Source: an uncultured Clostridia bacterium (GTDB taxonomy: Bacteria; Bacillota; Clostridia; Christensenellales; Borkfalkiaceae). Taken from it: 64,000 nt of DNA. Under the pieces are notes generated by a model that was not told the DNA's origin, did no database searches, and saw nothing but the letters and a program-made list of their open reading frames with translations. The stretch's first letter is position 1. The number at the start of each line of letters is the position of its first letter. The position numbers and the translations under genes are program-made. The stretch spans positions 1 through 64,000 of the forward strand of contig CANREM010000009.1 in NCBI GenBank assembly GCA_947629675.1, read 5' to 3'. Below are positions 28,233 to 36,639 of this stretch, one piece after another.

Positions 28233-29888
28233 CTACATCATAAAATCGAGAATGTGTTCCGCTGTTACTTTATCCGCATCGAACATCTTGCAGACCTCGG
28301 CAAAGGAGCGTTCCCCCTTGCGCATACGCGCCTCGCGGTAGATGGCCGCGGCGAGGGCGTTCCTCTCGTCGAAAAGCTCCCATGCCTCCGCATCGGAGAG
28401 GGCGAAGTAGAGATCCTCCCCCGCGGCACAGATCTTGCGCTCGTATTCCTCGCCGAGCATGGCATATTTGGAATAGACGTCCGCAAAGGCCTCCATGAAC
28501 GCGCCGCCCTTTCTCTTCCCGACCTCGATCTCGTGCATGAAAAATTCCTTATACAGATCGCAGATGACGACGCCGAAGGAGTTGTCCTCGTTGCGGCAGA
28601 CGAGGTCGTGCAGAATGGAGAACTTGACGATCTCATCCCCGTTATGATCCAAAAGGGCGGAACGGATGAGGGCGTCCGCGCGGAAGCGTACCGCGACCTT
28701 TGCGGCGAGCAGCTGTAATTTTCCGTCTCTCCCCTCCATTTCGTCGAAGGCGAGGCGGAAATTCTCCTTGAACTCCTCGCCCTTTGCGGCCTCTCCGCCC
28801 TCCTTTTCGTCCATGGCGTTCAGCTCCAAAAAGTATGCGGCGACGCTCCTGTATTTTTTCTCGGGGAGGCGGTAGAAATAGTTGATCTTCAGTTCCCCGC
28901 CCTCGTCGCGGATAAGGCGCATGCTCTCGAGATAAAAGATGGCGACGGCCTTCCTCGGGAAGAGCAGGGTGAGAAGTTCCAAAGACTCGATCGCAGCATC
29001 TATATCGCCGACATGGTATGCCGCGACGGCGTGGAACCACAGTACGTTCTCGTCGTAGGGAAGCCGAATTTTCAGGATCTCGAGCTTCTCCTTTGCAGAG
29101 GCGTCAAGCCCCGTTTCGCACAGAGCCGTTGCGATGCGGTAGAGGTCGTCCGTGGAATCCGTCTCAAGGGCGGCGAGCCGCTTTGCGATCTCCCTCGCCT
29201 CCTCCGGCCGCTCCTCCGCGCCGAGTACGGCGCAATAGGTGGTGAGTACCTGCACGTTCTCGGGGAATCTTTCGGCGAGATCCCTGCAAGCTTCCTCCGC
29301 CCCCTTCTCGTCCCCCGACATGAGGGTACACATCGCGGCAAGCCCCTGTGCGGAGGGATATTCCTTGCACCCTTCCTCTACCTCCGAAAAGGCGCGCGTT
29401 GCCGCGTCGAGATCCCCTGCGCGCAGATAGGCAAGGCCCTCCGCGATCGCCTCGGGATCGGAGAGCGTCTCCCCCTCCATATGCACGAGACGGAGACGGG
29501 GTTTTGTTTCATGCGGACGGAAGATGTCCTCGAATTCTTCCTCGTCGCCCCCGTCCGAAGAGAGGGCGTGATGATAGAAGATGCCCGATTGCAACTCATT
29601 CCCCATATTCATGAAGCAGACGGCAAGCCCTTCGTAGCCCTCCGCAAAATCCGCTTCGTTGCAGGTGTCGAGGAAGCGGAACCATGCGTCGGCGGCTTGT
29701 GGCCAAAGCTCGAGTGCCTCATAGACGTCGGCATAGGCGGCATAGCCGTCCGCGAGGGGATCGTTCATCTCCTCGCGCTTATTGAGAATTTTGAGCGCGC
29801 CGAAATAGTCCCCCTCGTCAAAGCGTTTTTCCGCACTTTCGAGCAGGAACTCATCGTCAAATCGAAGTCGGCTCGTGTTATTTTTCAT
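28233..29888 (-). CDS. TPR-repeat protein
   Basis: Start MKNNTSRLRFDDEFLLESAEKRFDEGDYFGALKIL; multiple TPR-like helical pairs. Confidence 0.75.
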   Translation of the reverse strand: MKNNTSRLRFDDEFLLESAEKRFDEGDYFGALKILNKREEMNDPLADGYAAYADVYEALELWPQAADAWFRFLDTCNEADFAEGYEGLAVCFMNMGNELQSGIFYHHALSSDGGDEEEFEDIFRPHETKPRLRLVHMEGETLSDPEAIAEGLAYLRAGDLDAATRAFSEVEEGCKEYPSAQGLAAMCTLMSGDEKGAEEACRDLAERFPENVQVLTTYCAVLGAEERPEEAREIAKRLAALETDSTDDLYRIATALCETGLDASAKEKLEILKIRLPYDENVLWFHAVAAYHVGDIDAAIESLELLTLLFPRKAVAIFYLESMRLIRDEGGELKINYFYRLPEKKYRSVAAYFLELNAMDEKEGGEAAKGEEFKENFRLAFDEMEGRDGKLQLLAAKVAVRFRADALIRSALLDHNGDEIVKFSILHDLVCRNEDNSFGVVICDLYKEFFMHEIEVGKRKGGAFMEAFADVYSKYAMLGEEYERKICAAGEDLYFALSDAEAWELFDERNALAAAIYREARMRKGERSFAEVCKMFDADKVTAEHILDFMM

Positions 29889-30765
29889 GTTTCCCCTCTT
29901 TGGAAAAGATGGTCTCGACGTCCTCTTTCGTGAAATCGTATGCGGTGTTGCAATAATGGCAATATACGGAGATCTTGCCCTGTTCTTTGAGGATCTCCTC
30001 CGCTTCATGCCTCCCCAAAGAGAGGATGAGCGAGGAGATGCGTCTGCGCGAACACCGGCACTTGAAATATGGCTCGCGGACCTCTATGGGCGTCTCGGGA
30101 GAAAGCCCTGCGAGAATGCCTTCCGCGCCCTCCTCTTCGATAAGGAGGGAGATATTCGAATACTTTCCGATCGCCCCTTCGATGAAGGATAGGCACTCCT
30201 CCGAGGCCCCGGGAAGGGGCTGGAAGAAGATGCCGCCCGCGCCGAGACATTTCCCGTCCGTCCCGATCCTGACGCCGAGGGCAAGGGCAGTCGGACGCTG
30301 TTCGCTCGAGAGAAAATAGGCGGAAAAGTCCTCCGCGATCTCCCCCGTAAGCAGCGCGCTCGTTCCCACAAAGGGGATGCCGTCGCCGTCGTCGCGGATG
30401 ACGGTGAGCGTGCCGTGTCTTCCCACAAAGCCGCCCACGTCGAGCTTATGATCTTTCCTCGGAGGAAGAGAAGCATCGGGATGTTCGACAAATCCGCGGA
30501 GGCGGAGCGCGCCGTCTCCCACGGCGCAGATCTTCCCCCCGACGCCGTCCCCGTCGATGGTGACGGAGAGCGAACTTTTTTCCTCTTTGAGCCAGCTGCA
30601 GAGATATGCTGTCGCGGACATGGTACGCCCCAATGCCGCCGCGGCGACGGGAGAGAGGTGATGACGGCGGATGGCTTCGTTGACCACCGCAGTCATATCG
30701 CACACGGCGAGGGAGACTTCCCCGCCGCAGATGAGCGTCTTTAAGAGCTTGCCTTTTTTCTGCAT
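29878..30765 (-). CDS. hslO: Redox-regulated chaperone Hsp33
   Basis: GRTMSATAYL..; C-terminal zinc motif FKCRCSRRR..YCHYCNTAYDF. Confidence 0.95.
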   Translation of the reverse strand: MQKKGKLLKTLICGGEVSLAVCDMTAVVNEAIRRHHLSPVAAAALGRTMSATAYLCSWLKEEKSSLSVTIDGDGVGGKICAVGDGALRLRGFVEHPDASLPPRKDHKLDVGGFVGRHGTLTVIRDDGDGIPFVGTSALLTGEIAEDFSAYFLSSEQRPTALALGVRIGTDGKCLGAGGIFFQPLPGASEECLSFIEGAIGKYSNISLLIEEEGAEGILAGLSPETPIEVREPYFKCRCSRRRISSLILSLGRHEAEEILKEQGKISVYCHYCNTAYDFTKEDVETIFSKEGKHEK

Positions 30766-31496
30766 ATGAAATTCAACCTGTCAGAATTTTGCTTTTCTTC
30801 GCCGAGATGCCCCTCGGTGCGAAGAAGCTCGAACCCCGCCTTTGCGAGCGCGGAGGCGATCTCCTTCTCTTCGTGGATATACTGTGTGTGTTTCTCGTCG
30901 AAGCGGGCAAAGCGGCCGTCTTTTTCTTTGACGAAGATGGTCGCGTCTAGCTCCACGCGGTCCTCATAGAGTTTGGAAAAACAAAGATAGGTCACGTCAT
31001 CGCGGTCGTCGGCGAACATATTATTTGCAACTTTCTCCTTTAGCTTGCGCGGAGAACTCACATCCAACCAGAAGATGCCCTCCTCTTTCAGCGCGGCCGC
31101 CGCATGCGAAAAGGCGGACGAAAGCGCAGAAGTCTGCATATAATTATAGCAGTCGTTGGGGGAGAGGATAAAGTCGTACTTCTCGAAGGAGCGGAAGGTG
31201 CGGGCGTCCGCCTGGAGGAATTTTATCCGAAGGCCCTCCTGTGAGGCGAGCTGTTCCCCCTTGGTGAGCATGGGAAAGGAGATATCCGCTCCCGTCATGG
31301 AGTAGCCGGCCCTTGTGAGAGCGCGGGAGAAAGCCCCGCTGCCGCAACCGAGTTCCAACCCCTTTCTCCCCGCGCCGAGGCGGGCAAGCCCCTCAATAAA
31401 ATACTGCGACCATTTCGGATAGTCGCAGTCGTCGTTCAAGGTTTCGAACCACTCGGCAAGATAGTCGTAGGCGTGCGGCATATCGGATGCCCTCAT
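30741..31496 (-). CDS. Class I SAM-dependent methyltransferase
   Basis: GLELGCGSGAFSRALTRAGYSMTGADIS. Confidence 0.88.
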   Translation of the reverse strand: MRASDMPHAYDYLAEWFETLNDDCDYPKWSQYFIEGLARLGAGRKGLELGCGSGAFSRALTRAGYSMTGADISFPMLTKGEQLASQEGLRIKFLQADARTFRSFEKYDFILSPNDCYNYMQTSALSSAFSHAAAALKEEGIFWLDVSSPRKLKEKVANNMFADDRDDVTYLCFSKLYEDRVELDATIFVKEKDGRFARFDEKHTQYIHEEKEIASALAKAGFELLRTEGHLGEEKQNSDRLNFICRKKASS

Positions 31497-32782
31497 CTCT
31501 TTCCGCCCGTCAGAAGTTTGGGCGGTTTGGGCGACTTCTTCTTGCCCTTGCTTTTCTTCTCTTTTGCAAGCTCCGCCTCGCGGATGGCGCGTTCACGCTC
31601 CTCGAAGAGACGGTTATATTCCACATATTGAGGGTCGTTTTTATGCGCCTCGACATATTCGTCGATCTCCCGCTGCATGTTCGTGCGGCTGTCGCGGAGC
31701 TTTTTGAGATCCTCGCGGGAGAACTTTTCGGGGAGGCGGTACAGCCCTGCCCCGTCGTCGAGCGGGCGGAGCGGCCTTGAGGCGAGGTCGGACTTCCCGT
31801 GCGAGAAGATGAGACGCTGGACATCTTCGCGGGCCTCGGAGCTGTCGCGCGGAGCGGCCTTCGTCTCCTCCTTTGCGGCGGGAACTTCGGGCGGGCTGAC
31901 GAATTTATCGAATGCCCAATCCGCATAGTCCATCCAGATGAGGCAGGGATAAGTGAAGCCGAACAGGATAAAGATGAACAGCCCTATGAGGCCGAAAAAT
32001 CCCGATGTGAAGAGAAGGAGGAAGAGCGGCCAAAGAGCGACGGCGGCGAAAAGAAGGGTCTGCGGGAAGGTCCCGAACGTCATCATAAAGGCGTTCTTGA
32101 AGAGTGCCCAAGGGCCGAGTTTATAACTTGTCCCGATGGCGATCATCCAAAGTGAGATGAGGGCAAACAGCCCGACAAAGATGTATCCGAACACTTCGGA
32201 CGCGATGAGCCATCCCGCCGTGGGAAGCCCTTTTGCCACATAATAGCTCGCTATATTCCCCGTATAGCGGGCAAGGAAAAGAATGACGGCGAAGATGAGC
32301 GAGGCCTCGAGAACGCTCCAAATGCCCCGTTTGATACCGCGGAAAAAGTCTTTGAAGATGAAGATCCCGTCCGTGCGGATGAGGTTCCTCGTAAGGTATG
32401 CCCCGCCCGAGATCCCGATGCCGCCGATGATAAGACAGGGAATGAGGAGGGCGAAGAAGATGAGATCGGAGCGGAGAATCATGTATTCGTAGGTCCCCGT
32501 CACGTCGGGCACGATGGGATAGCCCACGCCAAGCCCCGAACCCCAAGGGCCTATCGTCTGCTGTCCGCCGATGCTGATCGTCCTATAGAAAAGTACGACA
32601 AAGAGCGGGAGAAAGAAGAGGAAGATGAGAAGATTCACAAGGATGAGCCTTCCGAATCTCCCCTTGAAGGTCTCCCAAAAGAGACGCACCCGTCCCGATG
32701 CGTGAACGACGCGCTCGATGTCGCCGCTATATTCTTTCCCGACCAGTTGGCGCGAGACATAGCCCCTGCGTTTTTCTGCCAT
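31493..32782 (-). CDS. YesL/DUF624-like membrane protein with charged C-terminal extension
   Basis: Multiple TM helices; Lys-rich tail. Confidence 0.6.
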   Translation of the reverse strand: MAEKRRGYVSRQLVGKEYSGDIERVVHASGRVRLFWETFKGRFGRLILVNLLIFLFFLPLFVVLFYRTISIGGQQTIGPWGSGLGVGYPIVPDVTGTYEYMILRSDLIFFALLIPCLIIGGIGISGGAYLTRNLIRTDGIFIFKDFFRGIKRGIWSVLEASLIFAVILFLARYTGNIASYYVAKGLPTAGWLIASEVFGYIFVGLFALISLWMIAIGTSYKLGPWALFKNAFMMTFGTFPQTLLFAAVALWPLFLLLFTSGFFGLIGLFIFILFGFTYPCLIWMDYADWAFDKFVSPPEVPAAKEETKAAPRDSSEAREDVQRLIFSHGKSDLASRPLRPLDDGAGLYRLPEKFSREDLKKLRDSRTNMQREIDEYVEAHKNDPQYVEYNRLFEERERAIREAELAKEKKSKGKKKSPKPPKLLTGGKR

Positions 32783-32887
32783 AGTTTACTCCGCGATAAG
32801 CCGAATTTCGGGTAGTGCTTCTACCCCCTATGTGCCATTATAACACACGGAGAATTTTTTTTCAATGAAAAAACGGGTGAAAATGAT

Positions 32888-32916
32888 TGATTTTTCTGAT
32901 ATGCTATGGTAAAATC
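32888..32916 (+). promoter_or_regulatory. Promoter of the lysine-riboswitch/asd operon
   Basis: TTGATT, 17-nt spacer, TAAAAT. Confidence 0.6.
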
Positions 32917-32920
32917 ATCT

Positions 32921-33100
32921 TGCTAAAAAGAGGAGCGGCCGAACATGAGTACCGCACGGGAGGGATCTGCAGGAGATTCCGTCGAGCGTACGGGAAAGGG
33001 TATCCCCGCCGAAATGCGCCTTTTCCCTGCGCGGCGCGTTGGGTCTGCGGGAGAATACCCGCCTTCCTGTCACCCGTGGGTGATGCGCTTTTTCGGCAAA
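32921..33100 (+). promoter_or_regulatory. Lysine (L-box) riboswitch aptamer
   Basis: AGAGGAGCGgcCGAAC..GAGTAcCGC..GGAGGG..GGAAAGGG..CCGCCGAA..TTGGGTCTG..CCTGTCACC; P1 candidate TTGCtAAAAA / TTTTTcgGCAA; lies upstream of asd-dapA-dapB. Confidence 0.87.
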
Positions 33101-33105
33101 CTTTC

Positions 33106-33135
33106 CGAGACGGCGCGGCCGCCTCGTTTTTATTT
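33106..33135 (+). terminator. Riboswitch-controlled terminator
   Basis: GAGaCGGCgcgGCCGcCTC followed by GTTTTTATTT just before the asd RBS. Confidence 0.75.
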
Positions 33136-33145
33136 GGAGAACGCC

Positions 33146-34228
33146 ATGCAAACTAAAAAATATCGCGTTGGGATCGTCGGCTCGACGGGCACCGTCGGAC
33201 AGAAATTCATCACCCTTTTAGAGGGTCATCCCTGGTTCGAACCCGCCGTCCTTCTCGCGAGCAAAAAGAATGCGGGAAAACGCTATGCGGATGCAATGGA
33301 GGGCCGCTGGGCACAGACTTCCCCCATTCCCGCCTATGCGCGGGACATGATCCTCGAGGACGGGGCAGACATCGCCGCGCTCGAGGGAAGGGTGGACTTT
33401 GTCTTTTGCGCCGTCAATATGGACAAAAATGCGACGGCCGCCCTTGAAGAGGAATATGCCCGCCATGAGATCCCCGTCGTCTCCAACAATTCCGCACACC
33501 GGTTTACGCCCGACGTGCCCATGATCATTCCGGAAGTCAACCCCGAGCACCTCGCCGTCATCCCCTCGCAACGGAAACGGCTGGGCACCAAACGGGGATT
33601 TATCGCCGTCAAGAGCAACTGCTCGCTGCAATCCTATGTTCCCCTCCTGCACCCCCTGCGAGAGTTCGGGCTTGAGAAGGTCGCCGTCTGCACCTATCAG
33701 GCCATCTCGGGGGCGGGCAAGACGTTCGAGACGATGCCCGAGATCGTAGACAGCCTCATCCCCTACATCGGGGGCGAAGAGGAAAAGAGCGAAAAAGAGC
33801 CTCTGAAGGTCTGGGGTAGCGTGGAAGGCGGGACGATCGTCGAGGCGAGAAGCCCGCTCATCACGGCGCAATGCGTGCGCGTGCCCGTTTCGGACGGCCA
33901 CACGGCGGCAGTGTTTGTCTCCTTCCGCAATGCGCCGACAAAGGAGGAGATCTTGTCCGCATGGAAAAATTTCCAAGGGGAACCTCAACGTCTCGCCCTC
34001 CCCTCCGCGCCCAAAGAATTTTTGCACTATTTCGAGGAAGAGGACCGACCGCAGCCGAGGCTCGACAGGATGCGCGAGAGCGGCATGGCAGTGACGGCGG
34101 GAAGGCTGAGGAAGGATGCCGTCTTTGATTGGAAATTCATCGGACTTTCACACAACACTCTGCGGGGTGCGGCGGGCGGAGGAGTTCTCCTTGCCGAACT
34201 TCTCGCCGCAAAGGGTTACTTCGATTGA
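33146..34228 (+). CDS. asd: Aspartate-semialdehyde dehydrogenase (archaeal/fungal-type branch)
   Basis: VGIVGSTGTVGQKFI, AVKSNCSLQSYV, YQAISGAGK; start MQTKKYRVG with TTTGGAGAACGCC upstream. Confidence 0.93.
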   Translation: MQTKKYRVGIVGSTGTVGQKFITLLEGHPWFEPAVLLASKKNAGKRYADAMEGRWAQTSPIPAYARDMILEDGADIAALEGRVDFVFCAVNMDKNATAALEEEYARHEIPVVSNNSAHRFTPDVPMIIPEVNPEHLAVIPSQRKRLGTKRGFIAVKSNCSLQSYVPLLHPLREFGLEKVAVCTYQAISGAGKTFETMPEIVDSLIPYIGGEEEKSEKEPLKVWGSVEGGTIVEARSPLITAQCVRVPVSDGHTAAVFVSFRNAPTKEEILSAWKNFQGEPQRLALPSAPKEFLHYFEEEDRPQPRLDRMRESGMAVTAGRLRKDAVFDWKFIGLSHNTLRGAAGGGVLLAELLAAKGYFD

Positions 34229-34272
34229 GCAAACAAGAGGCGGCCGGCATACTATTAGATGAGGAGATCGAT

Positions 34273-35163
34273 ATGACAGGATTTTTGCATGGATGCGTCA
34301 CCGCAATGGTGACCCCCTTCACCCGCTACGGGATAAACAAAGAGTGCCTCGGCGAGATGATCGACCGCCAGATCGAGAGCGGCGTCAAGGCCCTCTGTTT
34401 CCTCGGTACGACGGGCGAGCCTGCCACCATGTCCGAAAGAGAACGCTCGGAAATACTCTCCTTCGCTCTGAATAAAGTGGCGGGAAGGGCGAAGGTCATC
34501 GTGGGGACGGGGAGCAACTCCACGGCCCAAGCCGCGCTCAATTCCCGCCGCGCGGCGGAGATGGGTGCGGACGGCGTACTCGTCATAACCCCCTATTATA
34601 ATAAGTGTACGCAGGCGGGCCTTGTTTCCCACTACGAAAGGGTGTGTGAGGCGGCCGGGGTTCCCGTAATCGCCTATCATGTGCCCTCGCGCACGGGCGT
34701 TACCATGCTTCCCGAGACGGCGGAAAAACTCGCCCTCCTTTCCAACTTTGCGGGCATCAAGGAGGCGAGCGGCGACATGGCTTTAACATTGGATATCCTG
34801 CGCCGTGTCCGCGGAAAATGCGACGTCTATTCGGGGGAAGATCTTCTCAACTTTCCCATTCTCTGTGCGGGCGGAGCGGGGGTCTTTTCCGTCCTCTCCA
34901 ACGTCGTTCCGAGAGAGGTCTGCGCACTCGTCAAGGCGGTCGACGAACGCAAACTATACACCGCAAACAAGCTCGCCGACAGGCTGTTCCCGCTCACCAA
35001 GGCCCTCTTTTCGGAAGTCAACCCCATTCCCGTCAAGGAGGCGATGAACCTGCTCGGCTTCAACGCGGGCGTGCCGCGCGCCCCTCTTACCCCTTTGGAG
35101 AAGGAACACCGCGACCTTTTGAAGGCAGAAATGTTAAAATTCGGGCTTGAGGTGAAGGCATGA
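34273..35163 (+). CDS. dapA: 4-hydroxy-tetrahydrodipicolinate synthase
   Basis: GTTGEPATMSERER, VITPYYNKCTQAGL, YHVPSRTGV, GIKEASGD. Confidence 0.96.
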   Translation: MTGFLHGCVTAMVTPFTRYGINKECLGEMIDRQIESGVKALCFLGTTGEPATMSERERSEILSFALNKVAGRAKVIVGTGSNSTAQAALNSRRAAEMGADGVLVITPYYNKCTQAGLVSHYERVCEAAGVPVIAYHVPSRTGVTMLPETAEKLALLSNFAGIKEASGDMALTLDILRRVRGKCDVYSGEDLLNFPILCAGGAGVFSVLSNVVPREVCALVKAVDERKLYTANKLADRLFPLTKALFSEVNPIPVKEAMNLLGFNAGVPRAPLTPLEKEHRDLLKAEMLKFGLEVKA

Positions 35164-35915
35164 AACTCATCCTATGCGGCGCGTGCGGAAGAATGGGTAG
35201 CGAGGTGACAAAGCTCTGCGCGGAGCGGGGCGTTGAGATCGTCTGCGGCGTAGATCTCGTGAAAAAACAACTGCCCTATCCCCTCTTTCCCACCTTTGCG
35301 GAGGTGAAGGAGGAGGCGGACGTCATCGTGGATTTCTCCTCGGCGGCGGGGCTTGAGGAGCGGCTCTTGTTTGCAAAAGAGCATCGCCTTCCCATCGTGC
35401 TTGCGGCAACGGGGTATACGGAAGCGGACGAAGAACTTATAAAAGTATTCTCCGGGCGCATCCCCATCTTCAAGACGGGAAATCTTTCCATCGGCGTCAA
35501 CCTTTTGGAACTCCTCGTGAAGAAGGCTGCGGCCGTACTCGGCGAGGACTTTGACATCGAGATCGTCGAGCGGCATCATAGCCAAAAAAAGGACGCTCCC
35601 TCGGGCACCGCGCTCATGCTCGCAAGGGCCGCCGAAGAGGCGCGCGGGAGTGATTTTGAACGTGTCTATGGCAGACATGGTATGGTCGGAGCGCGTCAGA
35701 AGGACGAGATCGGCATCCATTCCGTACGGGGCGGGAACGTCGTCGGAGAGCATGAAGTCGGCTTCTACGGCGAGGACGAGATCGTCACCCTCTCCCATTC
35801 CGCGAGGAGCCGCAGGGTGTTCGCCGTCGGGGCGATCCGCGCAGCAGAGTGGCTCATGCAAAAAGAGGCGGGGCTGTACGACATGAACGCCCTTCTCCGA
35901 GAGATCGCCATGTGA
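35160..35915 (+). CDS. dapB: 4-hydroxy-tetrahydrodipicolinate reductase
   Basis: ILCGACGRMGSEV, ERHHSQKKDAPSGTAL, IHSVRGGNVVGEHEV. Confidence 0.96.
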   Translation: MKLILCGACGRMGSEVTKLCAERGVEIVCGVDLVKKQLPYPLFPTFAEVKEEADVIVDFSSAAGLEERLLFAKEHRLPIVLAATGYTEADEELIKVFSGRIPIFKTGNLSIGVNLLELLVKKAAAVLGEDFDIEIVERHHSQKKDAPSGTALMLARAAEEARGSDFERVYGRHGMVGARQKDEIGIHSVRGGNVVGEHEVGFYGEDEIVTLSHSARSRRVFAVGAIRAAEWLMQKEAGLYDMNALLREIAM

Positions 35916-35964
35916 CCGAAAGGAAAATTCTTTTTTGAAATTTACAAAATCCGCGCATTATCGC

Positions 35965-35993
35965 TTGACGAAATACGCGGATTTTACTATACT
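35965..35993 (+). promoter_or_regulatory. Promoter of the tRNA-Thr locus
   Basis: TTGACG, 17-nt spacer, TATACT, flanked by 10-bp inverted repeat AAAATCCGCG/CGCGGATTTT. Confidence 0.65.
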
Positions 35994-36023
35994 GTTTAAG
36001 GAATTGGTGCTAGATGTTAAATC

Positions 36024-36041
36024 AAGTTTGCTGGTGTAGCT
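36024..36041 (+). repeat. Truncated 5' copy of the tRNA-Thr leader and first 12 nt
   Basis: aagtttgctggtgtagct identical to 36133-36150. Confidence 0.8.
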
Positions 36042-36112
36042 ACTTCGCGGGCGCAGCTCGCTCGTGCCGCGCTTCGTTGAATAGTGCGCGCGGGGCAGCA
36101 GGTTTCGCACAT
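36042..36112. repeat. Dispersed repeat module inserted between the tRNA fragments
   Basis: acttcgcgggcgcagctcgctcgtgccgcgcttcgttgaatagtgcgcgcggggcag; matches the module at 62211-62275. Confidence 0.7.
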
Positions 36113-36138
36113 CAGTTACAATTCGTTAATTTAAGTTT

Positions 36139-36210
<72 letters not shown>

Positions 36211-36214
<4 letters not shown>

Positions 36215-36253
36215 AAAGGAAATAGAGGCAAAAAGCCTCTCTTTCCTTTTGGA
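36211..36253 (+). terminator. tRNA terminator-like hairpin
   Basis: CCAAAAGGAAATAGAGGCaaaaaGCCTCTCTTTCCTTTTGG. Confidence 0.6.
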
Positions 36254-36398
36254 AATGATAAATCGAGACCGCCGACGAGGACTTACCTCATTAGATGGCT
36301 CCCACAAAAAGACAAAGTATTTTGTGGAAAGAGGAGCTGCCGTTCGCAAAAAGAGCTTTTCGGAAGAAAAGCGTAAATAAGCGGACGTGCGGCGACGA

Positions 36399-36424
36399 GA
36401 CGAGGTCGGCGGTCCGAGTCCGCT
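36399..36424 (+). repeat. Truncated 3' tRNA-Thr fragment fused to a repeat module
   Basis: gacgaggtcggcggtccgagtccgct identical to 36178-36203, followed by acttcgcctacggctcgtgcc. Confidence 0.8.
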
Positions 36425-36576
36425 ACTTCGCCTACGGCTCGTGCCGACCTTCGATGACAATCAGAATGTGCGAGCGGGGCAGGATGACGCGGTGGACCAT
36501 GCGGCGAATGCGCCCCACCCCCCTACCCCCCTCCCACGGAGGGGGCATGTTAGAGAATGAATTGAAAATGAAGAGC

Positions 36577-36618
36577 CCAAAGGAAGGGGAGAGGCAAACG
36601 CCTCTCCCCTTCCTTTGG
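36577..36618. terminator. Perfect 19-bp hairpin downstream of the giant gene
   Basis: CCAAAGGAAGGGGAGAGGC-aaac-GCCTCTCCCCTTCCTTTGG; no clear U-tract. Confidence 0.6.
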
Positions 36619-36639
36619 AGGTTAAACTTCGTTTACTAA

